Shown here piece by piece: positions 25,390 to 34,141 of a stretch of 64,000 bases of DNA. The DNA is taken from assembly GCF_014773245.1 (NCBI RefSeq), contig NZ_JACWMX010000001.1, forward strand, positions 372,001 through 436,000. The letters are read 5' to 3'. The notes beneath the pieces were generated by a model. The model saw only the letters and a list, made by a program, of their open reading frames with translations, was not told the DNA's origin and made no database searches. This DNA is from Mucilaginibacter glaciei (GTDB taxonomy: Bacteria; Bacteroidota; Bacteroidia; Sphingobacteriales; Sphingobacteriaceae). Positions within the stretch are counted from its first letter, which is position 1, and every line of letters starts with the position of its first letter. A program made the position numbers and the translations under genes.

Positions 25390-26778
25390 TTACAAGTGGA
25401 TCACTTCGCCGTAGGCATCAGCAGCAGCTTCCATAACGGCTTCGCTCATGGTTGGGTGGGGGTGAACCGACTTGATGATCTCATGACCGGTAGCTTCCAG
25501 CTTACGAGCGGTAACTACTTCGGCAATCATTTCGGTAACATTGGCACCTAACATATGCGCACCCAGGAATTCGCCGTACTTGGCATCGAAAATTACCTTA
25601 ACAAAGCCATCTTTAACACCGGCAGCACTTGCCTTACCCGACGCAGAGAACGGGAATTTACCCACCTTGATCTCGTAACCCGCTTCTTTCGCGGCCTTTT
25701 CGGTATAACCTACCGAAGCAACTTCCGGCGAGCAATACGTACAACCCGGTATGTTATTATAATCTAAAGGCTGCGGGTTTTGGCCTGCAATCTTTTCTAC
25801 GCAAATAATACCTTCGGCAGATGCTACGTGCGCAAGGGCCTGGCCTTTAACGATATCGCCAATGGCATAAACACCCTCAACGTTGGTTTGATAGAAATCA
25901 TCAACCAATACTTTACCCTTATCGGTTTTAACACCGTTTTCTTCCAATCCTATACCTTCGATATTGGTAGAAACACCGATGGCCGACAATACGATCTCGG
26001 CCTCTAATACCTGGTTGCCGGTAGCCGTTTTAACATTAACCTTGCAGCCATCACCATTCGTATCAACAGACTCGACAGTTGAGCCGGTCATGATATTGAT
26101 ACCTTGTTTTTTTAAACTGCGGAAAAGTCCTTTCGAGATCTCTTCATCTTCTAAAGGCACAATGTTATCTAAAAACTCAACTACGGTTACTTTTGTACCT
26201 ATCGAGTTGTAAAAATATGCAAACTCTATACCGATAGCGCCCGAGCCAACAATAACCATTGATTTTGGCTGCTGCGGCAATACCATCGCCTGGCGGTAAC
26301 CTATAACTTTTTTGCCATCCTGTTTAAGGTTAGGTAACTCGCGAGAGCGTCCGCCTGTTGCTAGGATGATGCTTTTAGCTGTAAAGTCTTTTACCGTACC
26401 ATCGGCAATTTTTACCGTAACGGTTCCTTTGCTTTTTAATGAACCATAACCGATGATCACATCGATCTTATTTTTCTTCATTAAAAACTGTACGCCTTTG
26501 CTCATGCCATCGGCAACGCCGCGGCTCCTTTTTATAACGGCTTCAAAATCAACTTCGCCGCCGCCGGTTTTTATGCCGTAATCTGCAGCGTGGTTTAGAT
26601 ATTCAAATACCTGTGCGCTTTTCAATAAAGCTTTGGTAGGGATGCATCCCCAGTTGAGGCAAACACCACCTAATGATTCTTTTTCAACTATAGCAGTTTT
26701 TAAACCCAGCTGTGATGCACGTATGGCTGCCACATAGCCGCCCGGGCCTGAACCAATAACAATTAAATCGTAGTCCAT
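25390..26778 (-). CDS. lpdA: Dihydrolipoyl dehydrogenase (E3)
   Basis: This 462-residue FAD flavoenzyme reoxidises dihydrolipoamide in 2-oxoacid dehydrogenase and glycine-cleavage complexes. DLIVIGSGPGGYVAAIRA binds FAD, GGVCLNWGCIPTK holds the redox-active disulfide, and VGSGAIGIEFAYFY binds NAD. GVYAIGDIV is the second FAD motif, and the C-terminal HPHPTMSEA supplies the catalytic His and Glu. The ATG at 26778 is preferred over upstream codons to 26808. No E1 or E2 gene is adjacent. Confidence 0.96.
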   Translation of the reverse strand: MDYDLIVIGSGPGGYVAAIRASQLGLKTAIVEKESLGGVCLNWGCIPTKALLKSAQVFEYLNHAADYGIKTGGGEVDFEAVIKRSRGVADGMSKGVQFLMKKNKIDVIIGYGSLKSKGTVTVKIADGTVKDFTAKSIILATGGRSRELPNLKQDGKKVIGYRQAMVLPQQPKSMVIVGSGAIGIEFAYFYNSIGTKVTVVEFLDNIVPLEDEEISKGLFRSLKKQGINIMTGSTVESVDTNGDGCKVNVKTATGNQVLEAEIVLSAIGVSTNIEGIGLEENGVKTDKGKVLVDDFYQTNVEGVYAIGDIVKGQALAHVASAEGIICVEKIAGQNPQPLDYNNIPGCTYCSPEVASVGYTEKAAKEAGYEIKVGKFPFSASGKASAAGVKDGFVKVIFDAKYGEFLGAHMLGANVTEMIAEVVTARKLEATGHEIIKSVHPHPTMSEAVMEAAADAYGEVIHL

Positions 26779-27101
26779 ATAGTTATTATATCTGTTTTTG
26801 ATTTGCAAAGCCCAAAGCTAAGTAAAAAGCGGGGATTTGAAAAAAATAGGAGGAGGGGGGCCACTTTTTTACAGGGGGCCGACTTGCGGCGCAGCGTTAA
26901 CACTTAACAGCTGCACAACTACAAATTAATGCGAATATTACAGAAATAATTCATCTCAATTTCATTCAGCGTCGATTTACCTATAAAATGTTGAAAAATA
27001 TATAATTAATGTTAACACTAACTTAACATTGGCCTTGAGACGATTATCTATATTTGTGCCAAAATTAAATCATTTTAAGGATTAAACTAAAACAATTAAG
27101 T
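26779..27101 (+). promoter_or_regulatory. Intergenic region with TonB-receptor promoter
   Basis: This 323-bp gap lies between divergent lpdA and the TonB-dependent receptor. The only clear element is a Bacteroidota promoter: TTG at 27029-27031, a 17-bp spacer, and TATATTTG at 27049-27056, giving a 5' leader of about 40 nt. The rest (G-rich at 26865-26890, AT-rich after 26940) shows no small ORF, RNA or convincing hairpin. Confidence 0.65.
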
Positions 27102-30100
27102 ATGAGGAAGCATTTACTCTTATTATTATTTACCCTTTTTACTGCAAGTGTTGCCTTTGCACAGGTGACAACAAGTAGCATGTCGGGTACCGTGGTTGAC
27201 GAGAAGGGTTTGCCTTTGCCGGGTGTTACCATTACGGCAGTGCATACCCCAACCGGTACAAACTACGCAACCGTATCGCGTGTTGATGGCCGTTACAACT
27301 TACCAAACTTACGTGTTGGTGGCCCATACACAGTTACGTTCTCTTTTATCGGTTTTGGCAGCAATGTACAAAACGATATTAACCTTGCCTTAGGCCAGGA
27401 ATCAAAAATCGATACCAAATTGTTACCGTCGAGCCGTCAATTAGGCGAGGTTACGATCACAAGCACTCAAAACAAGGTAATCAACAATTCAAGAACAGGT
27501 TCTCAGGAAACAATTACCCGTTCACAAATTGAGCGTTTACCAACTATTACCCGTTCAATTAGCGACTACACCAAGTTGACACCTACTGCAAACGGTAGCT
27601 CATTTGGTGGCCGTAACGGTAATGGTAACAACTTAACTGTTGATGGTGCTTTGTTTAACAACTCATTCGGTTTATCGAATTCATTGGGTGGTCAAACCAA
27701 CTCTCAGCCAATCTCTTTAGATGCGATTGAGCAGATCCAGGTTGCGGTATCTCCTTTTGACGTTACACAAGGCCGTTTTGCCGGTACAGGTATTAATACT
27801 GTAACCAAATCTGGTACAAACGAATTTAAAGGTACTGCTTACTTATACAAGCGCAGTGCAGGTTTGGTAGGTTTAAAAACTTTAACAAATACTGTTTTAA
27901 AACCAACCATTGATTACACTACCCGCGGTTTAGCTGTTGGTGGTGCCATTGTTAAAAACAAATTGTTCTTCTTTGTTTCTGGTGAGCAGGAAAGGATCAG
28001 TGACCCTGCTTCTTCTTTCACAGCTTTACGTCCGGGGCAAACTCCGGGTGGTAGCGTATCACGCGCAACCTTGGCTGATTTAACTGCTTTACAGACATTC
28101 TTAAAAACCAAGTATAACTACGATGCCGGTGCATTCGAAAACTATAACTTGCGTACCCGTTCTGATAAAATTACAGCTAAGTTAGACTGGAACATTGATA
28201 AGAACAACACTTTATCTGTAAAGTACTTCTATTTAAAATCATTACGTGATGTACCACCAAGTGCTTCAGGTTCGCCAACTAACGGCCGTAGCCCAAGCAT
28301 TAACGTGTTACCTTTCTTCTCATCTTACTATACTATCAATAACAACTTTAACATTGGTATAGCTGAGTTAAATACACGTATCGGTTCAAAATTTGCTAAC
28401 AAATTAACTGTTGGTTACCAGGCATTGCGTGATTTCCGTGCGTCACCAGGTGGTGGTTCATTCCCGCTGGTTGATATCCAGGAGTCAGCATCTACAGGTA
28501 ACTTAACCAGTTTTGGTTACGAGCCATTTACAGCAAACAACGTATTGAATACAGATACTTACCAGTTTAGCGATCAGTTTACCATATTTGCCGGTAAACA
28601 CGAAATTAACATTGGTACCGCTAACGAATTCAATAAATTCAAAAACGGTTTTGCCCCTAACTATAATGGTGGTTACCGCTTTAACAGCTTAGCTGATTTT
28701 TACGCTTCAGCTAATCAGGGCTTACCTACAGCAGTACGTTATGATTACCGTTACTCGGCCTTGCCAGATGGTTCATTCCCTTTTGCAACCACTAAGGCCT
28801 ATACAATAGGCTTTTATGCACAGGATAAATGGCAGGTAAATGATAACTTTAAATTAACTTACGGTGTACGTGCAGATTTGCCGGTTTACAACACCAAAAG
28901 TGAAGCTAACCCAGCTGCAGCTGCTTTAACAAGGTTCCAGGGTGGTTACCAGGTTAACACTGCACAGTACCCTAAAACAAGGTTACAGGTATCCCCACGT
29001 GTAGGTTTCAACTGGGATGTTAACGGCCAGGGTACTACCCAAGTACGTGGTGGTGCAGGTGTCTTTACCGGCCCGGTTCCTTATGTTTACATATCGAACC
29101 AGGCAAGTAACAATGGTGTTCAGTTTGGTTCATACAGCTTGGTACCAGGTCAAGGCGGTGTGTTAGCTACCGACCCACGTTTGGTATTCAATCCTAATGT
29201 TGATGCCAACAGGCCAACTGGTGCTGCTGCCAATACTTCATACAACCTTGCTATTACTGATAAGGATTTCAAATTCCCATCAAACTTCAGGGCTAACTTA
29301 GCGGTTGATCAAAAATTACCATTTGGTATCATTGGTACATTAGAGGGTATTTACTCTAAGGATATCAACGCTGCTTATTATGTTAACGTTGCCTTACCTA
29401 CTACAGGTACTGCATTTGCAGGCAGCGATAACCGTTTACGTTACAGCAACACCACTGTGTATCCTTCAATACCTGCTGCACAAGGTGGTAACACTGCTGC
29501 ATTGCCAAATATTACTGATGCTATCTTGCTTAAAAATACAAGCAAAGGTTACTCTTACAGCATCACCGGTCAGTTACAGCGCACGTTCAAAGAATTCTAC
29601 TTTAACGTAGCTTATACTTACTCTGATTCTCGTACAGTAAATGATGGTGGCTCAATTGCACAATCAACCTGGAGAGATCGTTCAGTATCTGGCGATCCAA
29701 ATGCTGACGTAGCTTCTTATGCTAACTTCCGTCAGCCTAACCGTGTTATCGCGTCAATGTCATACCGTAAGCAATACCTTAACCACTTAACAACTTCAAT
29801 CGGTTTAACCTACGAAGCTGCTAACAATGGAGTGGCGTCATACACCTACAACGGTGATGTGAACGGTGATGGACAAACTGCGAACGATTTGATGTATGTT
29901 CCTAAAGATATCAATGATATCGTATTGGTAAAAGATAACGCCGTTACAACAAGCGCTACTTATGACGCTCGTACACCAACACAAATCTACAATCAATTAA
30001 ACGCTTACATTAACCAGGATCCTTATCTAAGCAAAATCCGTGGTAAATATGCCGAGCGTAACGGTTTAGTTTTGCCTTACTTCCATTTGGTAAACTTTAA

Positions 30101-30395
30101 CTTCACTCAGGACTTGTATCAAACTTCTGGTAAGATCAAGAATACTTTACAGTTTGAATTTAACATCATCAACTTAGGCAACTTCCTTTACAGGAACTGG
30201 GGTAACTTTAAGTTTGTTAACCGTACGGGTATCCTTGCCTACAAAGGTATTGATGCTGCTACAGGTAAACCAACTTACTCATTCCCTTACTTTGATAGTG
30301 CTAACCAAACACCTCTTACCTCTACATTTGGTAACGGTACTTCACAAGCTTCACGCTGGCAAGCTCAGTTTGGTTTAAGATACATCTTCAACTAA
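27102..30395 (+). CDS. Oar-like TonB-dependent outer membrane receptor
   Basis: This 1097-residue outer-membrane protein has a signal peptide (residues 1-20, AFAQ). A CarboxypepD_reg-like beta-sandwich spans about 25-110 (SGTVVDEKGLPLPGVTITA). A plug domain is at about 120-235, and a long C-terminal beta-barrel ends in aromatic FGLRYIFN. There is no SusD partner, so it is of the Oar type rather than SusC. Codon choice favours GGT, ACC and TTA, unlike neighbours, which suggests high expression. Its substrate is unknown. It has its own promoter and terminator. Confidence 0.9.
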   Translation: MRKHLLLLLFTLFTASVAFAQVTTSSMSGTVVDEKGLPLPGVTITAVHTPTGTNYATVSRVDGRYNLPNLRVGGPYTVTFSFIGFGSNVQNDINLALGQESKIDTKLLPSSRQLGEVTITSTQNKVINNSRTGSQETITRSQIERLPTITRSISDYTKLTPTANGSSFGGRNGNGNNLTVDGALFNNSFGLSNSLGGQTNSQPISLDAIEQIQVAVSPFDVTQGRFAGTGINTVTKSGTNEFKGTAYLYKRSAGLVGLKTLTNTVLKPTIDYTTRGLAVGGAIVKNKLFFFVSGEQERISDPASSFTALRPGQTPGGSVSRATLADLTALQTFLKTKYNYDAGAFENYNLRTRSDKITAKLDWNIDKNNTLSVKYFYLKSLRDVPPSASGSPTNGRSPSINVLPFFSSYYTINNNFNIGIAELNTRIGSKFANKLTVGYQALRDFRASPGGGSFPLVDIQESASTGNLTSFGYEPFTANNVLNTDTYQFSDQFTIFAGKHEINIGTANEFNKFKNGFAPNYNGGYRFNSLADFYASANQGLPTAVRYDYRYSALPDGSFPFATTKAYTIGFYAQDKWQVNDNFKLTYGVRADLPVYNTKSEANPAAAALTRFQGGYQVNTAQYPKTRLQVSPRVGFNWDVNGQGTTQVRGGAGVFTGPVPYVYISNQASNNGVQFGSYSLVPGQGGVLATDPRLVFNPNVDANRPTGAAANTSYNLAITDKDFKFPSNFRANLAVDQKLPFGIIGTLEGIYSKDINAAYYVNVALPTTGTAFAGSDNRLRYSNTTVYPSIPAAQGGNTAALPNITDAILLKNTSKGYSYSITGQLQRTFKEFYFNVAYTYSDSRTVNDGGSIAQSTWRDRSVSGDPNADVASYANFRQPNRVIASMSYRKQYLNHLTTSIGLTYEAANNGVASYTYNGDVNGDGQTANDLMYVPKDINDIVLVKDNAVTTSATYDARTPTQIYNQLNAYINQDPYLSKIRGKYAERNGLVLPYFHLVNFNFTQDLYQTSGKIKNTLQFEFNIINLGNFLYRNWGNFKFVNRTGILAYKGIDAATGKPTYSFPYFDSANQTPLTSTFGNGTSQASRWQAQFGLRYIFN

Positions 30396-30410
30396 ACGAA
30401 GTTTCCTTCA

Positions 30411-30452
30411 AACAACAAAGCCTTCTGAATTTCAGGAGGCTTTGTTGTTTAT
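30411..30452 (+). terminator. Terminator after the TonB-dependent receptor
   Basis: AACAACAAAGCCTTCTG and CAGGAGGCTTTGTTGTT pair over 17 bp (one G-U) with a 5-nt loop. It lies 15 bp after the receptor stop codon. Confidence 0.85.
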
Positions 30453-30579
30453 AATAGATAAATTCACGAGGGCTTTTGCAAATACCCCAGGTGATTTTGG
30501 AAAGGCATCAGCGAATTCAGGATTAAATGTGAATACAACCGGTGGAACAGCGCCGGTAGGTGGCGGACCTTGTCCATGA
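30445..30579 (+). pseudogene. Short open frame without ATG, possible C-terminal remnant
   Basis: The frame that ends TGA at 30577-30579 is open back through the receptor terminator and has no ATG. From TTG at 30445 it would encode 44 residues ending TAPVGGGPCP. The content (FANTPGDFGKASANSGLN) looks protein-like and resembles the tail of a larger protein, so it may be the leftover end of a lost gene. AGGAGG at 30434-30438 with TTG downstream could allow translation, but it is part of the terminator stem. It is not a confident gene. Confidence 0.3.
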
Positions 30580-30598
30580 CATTAATTTAAATTAGCTT

Positions 30599-30982
30599 AT
30601 GAACGGAAAGTTTAAAATTTATTTATACTGTCTTGTAATTTCAAGTTTGTTGATAGGATTTCCAATACCGGCAATACAGATGGAGATTGTGTATTTAACA
30701 GGAATAAAAAACCCTAATAATGAGATTGGTGATATCGTCAGACCAATTTTCTTGATAGTAACACAACTTGCAATCGTTTCACTATTGTTTATGCAATCTT
30801 TTAGATTTTTTAAACAATTCCTTATTGTTGTGCCGATTTTATTTTGGCTTACAAACATAATTTGCTTGGTGATATTTTATGTAATGAGTCCTTTTCTTTT
30901 AATTTCTCATCTGCCATTTATAATTAGTTACTACTATTGCTTAAAAGAGTTTAAAAAGCTGAAATTAGTCGGCGATTATTAG
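30599..30982 (+). CDS. Small multi-pass membrane protein, unknown
   Basis: This 127-residue protein has about four hydrophobic segments (near residues 7-25, 46-66, 72-92 and 94-115), and few charged residues outside the ends. I recognise no family. Its base composition is markedly AT-rich compared with both neighbours (about 25% GC over the first 60 bp), suggesting transfer. It follows a possible gene remnant and is bounded by strong terminators on both sides. Immunity-type proteins in toxin loci look like this, but nothing here proves that. Confidence 0.55.
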   Translation: MNGKFKIYLYCLVISSLLIGFPIPAIQMEIVYLTGIKNPNNEIGDIVRPIFLIVTQLAIVSLLFMQSFRFFKQFLIVVPILFWLTNIICLVIFYVMSPFLLISHLPFIISYYYCLKEFKKLKLVGDY

Positions 30983-30991
30983 ATAGCTCAT

Positions 30992-31034
30992 AAAAAAAGA
31001 AAGACCTGCCAAAACTGGCAGGTCTTTCTTTTTT
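30992..31034. terminator. Bidirectional terminator between membrane protein and purM
   Basis: AAAGAAAGACCTGCC and GGCAGGTCTTTCTTT form a long perfect stem with a 6-nt loop. A-rich and T-rich flanks serve both strands. Confidence 0.92.
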
Positions 31035-31050
31035 ACTTACTGTTTAAAGT

Positions 31051-32232
31051 TTAGTTATATATAAATTCACCGTAAGGTGAAGTAACCGTTACTTGTTTTT
31101 TATCAGCAGCCTCCACATGGCCAATAACCTGTGCTTCTACACCAAAATTTTGCGAGATGCTGATCAGATCTGCTGCGATCTCTTGCGGTACGTACAGCTC
31201 CATCCGGTGCCCCATATTAAATACCTTGTACATTTCCTGCCAGCTGGTGTCCGATTCTTCCTGGATCAGTTTAAACAGCGGTGGGATAGGGAACAGGTTG
31301 TTTTTGACGATGTGCAGATGATCGATAAAGTGCAGCACTTTAGTTTGTGCACCGCCGCTGCAATGCACCATCCCATTGATCTGACTGCGATACTGATCAA
31401 GCATCGTTTTAATGATGGGAGCGTAGGTGCGTGTGGCCGACAATACCAGTTTGCCCGCAGTAACGGTTTTGCCATTACCTATCTCGATTTCATCAGTCAG
31501 GTTTTTACTGCCCGAGAATACCAGGTCCTGCGGAACAGCCGGGTCAAAGCTCTCATTATATTTTTGAGCGATTGTCTTATTAAATACATCGTGGCGGGCA
31601 GATGTCAATCCGTTTGAGCCCATGCCACCGTTGTATTCCTTTTCGTAATTAGCTTGTCCGTACGATGCCAGGCCGACGATCACGTCGCCCGGTTTGATAC
31701 GGTGGTTTGATATTACATCTTCACGTTTCATGCGGCAGGTAACCGTTGAGTCGACAATGATGGTACGGACCAGGTCGCCTACATCGGCTGTTTCGCCACC
31801 GGTAGAGTAAATGCCGATACCTGCATCTCGTAACTCCGCTAAAATTTCTTCTGTACCATTAATAATAGCGGCAATAACTTCGCCCGGAATGAGGTTTTTA
31901 TTACGGCCAATGGTAGACGATAAAAGGATATTATCGGTAGCACCTACGCAAAGCAGATCATCCAGGTTCATGATGATCGCATCCTGCGCAATGCCTCGCC
32001 AAACAGAGATATCCCCGGTTTCTTTCCAGTAGGTGTAAGCTAACGACGATTTGGTACCTGCGCCGTCGGCATGCATAATATTACAGTAGTCCGGGTCGTT
32101 GGTTAATATATCAGGGACAATTTTACAGAATGCTTTAGGGAATATACCCTTATCAATATTTTTAATGGCATTATGTACATCATCTTTTGATGCCGAAACG
32201 CCCCGTTGATCGTATCTTTGCGAAGAATTCAT
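31051..32232 (-). CDS. purM: Phosphoribosylformylglycinamidine cyclo-ligase (AIR synthetase)
   Basis: This 393-residue PurM-fold enzyme makes aminoimidazole ribonucleotide in de novo purine synthesis. RYDQRGVSASKDDVHNAI at the N terminus, MHADGAGTKSSLAY (the usual D-G-x-G-T-K ATP/substrate loop), and STGGETADVGD are characteristic. It is slightly longer than the E. coli enzyme, as is usual in Bacteroidota. purL is in the same window at 41.7 kb, but the two are not in one operon. Confidence 0.93.
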   Translation of the reverse strand: MNSSQRYDQRGVSASKDDVHNAIKNIDKGIFPKAFCKIVPDILTNDPDYCNIMHADGAGTKSSLAYTYWKETGDISVWRGIAQDAIIMNLDDLLCVGATDNILLSSTIGRNKNLIPGEVIAAIINGTEEILAELRDAGIGIYSTGGETADVGDLVRTIIVDSTVTCRMKREDVISNHRIKPGDVIVGLASYGQANYEKEYNGGMGSNGLTSARHDVFNKTIAQKYNESFDPAVPQDLVFSGSKNLTDEIEIGNGKTVTAGKLVLSATRTYAPIIKTMLDQYRSQINGMVHCSGGAQTKVLHFIDHLHIVKNNLFPIPPLFKLIQEESDTSWQEMYKVFNMGHRMELYVPQEIAADLISISQNFGVEAQVIGHVEAADKKQVTVTSPYGEFIYN

Positions 32233-32302
32233 GGGCGAATATACTGCTTAAAAAATTTTTGGCCGCCAAAAATTGTTACTTTGCCACATCTGCACGCTAC
32301 TT

Positions 32303-34081
32303 ATGTTAAAATCTTTTAATTACAAAATAACCCGCTGGCGCTTAAAACGTAATAGCCAACGCAACTTTTTGATCTATTGCAGTGTGTTTGTGGGCTTTTT
32401 TGGCGGGTTAGCTGCGGTAGCTTTAAAATTCCTGGTGCATTTTATGGAAGAGGTTAGCCGCAATATATCTTCACACCTGCCCTTTCATATCATCTACGTT
32501 TTTTTACCGGCGTTAGGGATCCTGTTAACAGTTAGCTGGCAGCACCTCATCAACCGCGACCGGATGCAAAAAGGGATTGGTAATATTTTGGTCGCGATTA
32601 AAAAAAACCGGTCTAATATCCGCAGCAATAATATATACTCGCATTTGGTTACCAGTTCATTAACCGTGGGCTTCGGTGGCTCGTCGGGACTGGAGGCTCC
32701 AATTGTATCTACCGGCGCGGCGATAGGATCGGGTGTTGGGCGAATTTTCAACTTGAGCCCTTACGAAAAAACGGTTTTAGTGGCGGCGGGCGCATCGGCA
32801 GGTATTGCGGCGGTGTTTAACAGCCCAATTGCCGGGGTGCTGTTTTCTTTAGAGATATTAATTGGGGAGATAACTATTCCTACATTTATTCCGTTGCTTA
32901 TTGCATCGGCTACGGGCGTGGTAGTATCTAAAATATTGTATTCGGGCCAGTTGTTTCACTTGGTTACCGAGGGTTGGGTAATCAGCGCGTTGCCTTTTTA
33001 CCTGATACTGGGCGTATTGAGTGGCTACACAGCCATATATATCGCAATGGTTGCAGGCAAATTGGAGAAGGGCATCCTTTTAAAACAAAACCGATACGTC
33101 CGGGCATTAGCAGGTGGGCTACTGCTCGGGCTGATCATCATGATATTCCCTGCCTTATTTGGAGAGGGTTATCACTATCTGCAGGAGATCCTCAACGGCA
33201 ATCTGGAAGCACTAAAAGATGAATCACTTTTTCGCAACTGGCTGGCTAACCCTTGGGTAATGCTGATTTTTATTGCAGCGTTGGTATTAATGAAAATTGT
33301 TGCGGCAGGTATTACGATTGGCGCGGGCGGCAACGGCGGTACGTTTGCGCCAACTATGTTCACGGGGGCTTTTCTGGGGCTGTTTGTGGCGTTTGCGGTT
33401 AACCAAACCGGACTGATCCATCTGAGCATGAGTAATTTTATAGCAGTAGGAATGGCCGGCGCGTTAAGCGGTGTATTGCACGCCCCTTTGACGGCTATAT
33501 TCCTGATTGCCGAAATTACCGGTGGTTATGTGCTTTTTATACCGCTGATGCTGGTATCAGCTATATCTTATATGATATCCCGGCTGTATAACGAGCATAA
33601 TATGTACTGGCACGACCTGATCCACGATAAAAATATTAACCCGGGCCATGATTACAGCATGTTAAGTGCCATCAGCCTGGATAGTATCATCAACAGGCAA
33701 TTTACAGCTGTGCCAAAACACATGCCGATAGCTGATTTTTACAAGATATTGGCAGGGAGCAGTGCAAATGTTTTTGCGGTGGTAAACGCAAACGGCGATT
33801 TAGGGGGCATTGTGCTGATGGATGAGATCCGTAAACATATGTTTAACGATGTGGACGATATCAACACCGTTGCCGATATCATGGTTGCGCCGCCGGCTGT
33901 GATAGATTACGAACAACCCGTTAGTACCATTATGGAAATGTTCGACAAGCTTGATGTATGGCAACTGCCCGTTGTTAAAGGCGAACGCTTTATGGGCTTT
34001 GTATCAAAATCGGCATTGCTTGCCAAATACCGCGAGGTGCTGATCAAACAACACAGTGAGGCCGACCTGTTTGCCCGGTAA
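32303..34081 (+). CDS. CLC-type chloride channel/antiporter with CBS domains
   Basis: This 592-residue inner-membrane protein has about 10-12 hydrophobic helices over residues 25-430. GFGGSSGLEAPIVSTGAAIGS contains the gating Glu, and GAGGNGGTFAPTMFTGAFLG matches the second selectivity-filter motif. A C-terminal pair of CBS domains (about 440-590) likely regulates gating by nucleotide. The frame is open from a TTG at 32273, but ATG at 32303 is better placed. It is divergent from purM. Confidence 0.92.
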   Translation: MLKSFNYKITRWRLKRNSQRNFLIYCSVFVGFFGGLAAVALKFLVHFMEEVSRNISSHLPFHIIYVFLPALGILLTVSWQHLINRDRMQKGIGNILVAIKKNRSNIRSNNIYSHLVTSSLTVGFGGSSGLEAPIVSTGAAIGSGVGRIFNLSPYEKTVLVAAGASAGIAAVFNSPIAGVLFSLEILIGEITIPTFIPLLIASATGVVVSKILYSGQLFHLVTEGWVISALPFYLILGVLSGYTAIYIAMVAGKLEKGILLKQNRYVRALAGGLLLGLIIMIFPALFGEGYHYLQEILNGNLEALKDESLFRNWLANPWVMLIFIAALVLMKIVAAGITIGAGGNGGTFAPTMFTGAFLGLFVAFAVNQTGLIHLSMSNFIAVGMAGALSGVLHAPLTAIFLIAEITGGYVLFIPLMLVSAISYMISRLYNEHNMYWHDLIHDKNINPGHDYSMLSAISLDSIINRQFTAVPKHMPIADFYKILAGSSANVFAVVNANGDLGGIVLMDEIRKHMFNDVDDINTVADIMVAPPAVIDYEQPVSTIMEMFDKLDVWQLPVVKGERFMGFVSKSALLAKYREVLIKQHSEADLFAR

Positions 34082-34102
34082 TGAAAATATTCTTCAATAC
34101 TT

Positions 34103-34140
34103 AAAGAGCCCTTACCTGATCAATAGATAAGGACTCTTTT
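34103..34140 (+). terminator. Terminator after the CLC gene
   Basis: AAAGAG-C-CCTTA pairs with TAAGG-A-CTCTTT (one mismatch) around a 13-nt loop and is followed by T. It abuts the convergent glnN stop. Confidence 0.65.
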
Positions 34141-34141
34141 G

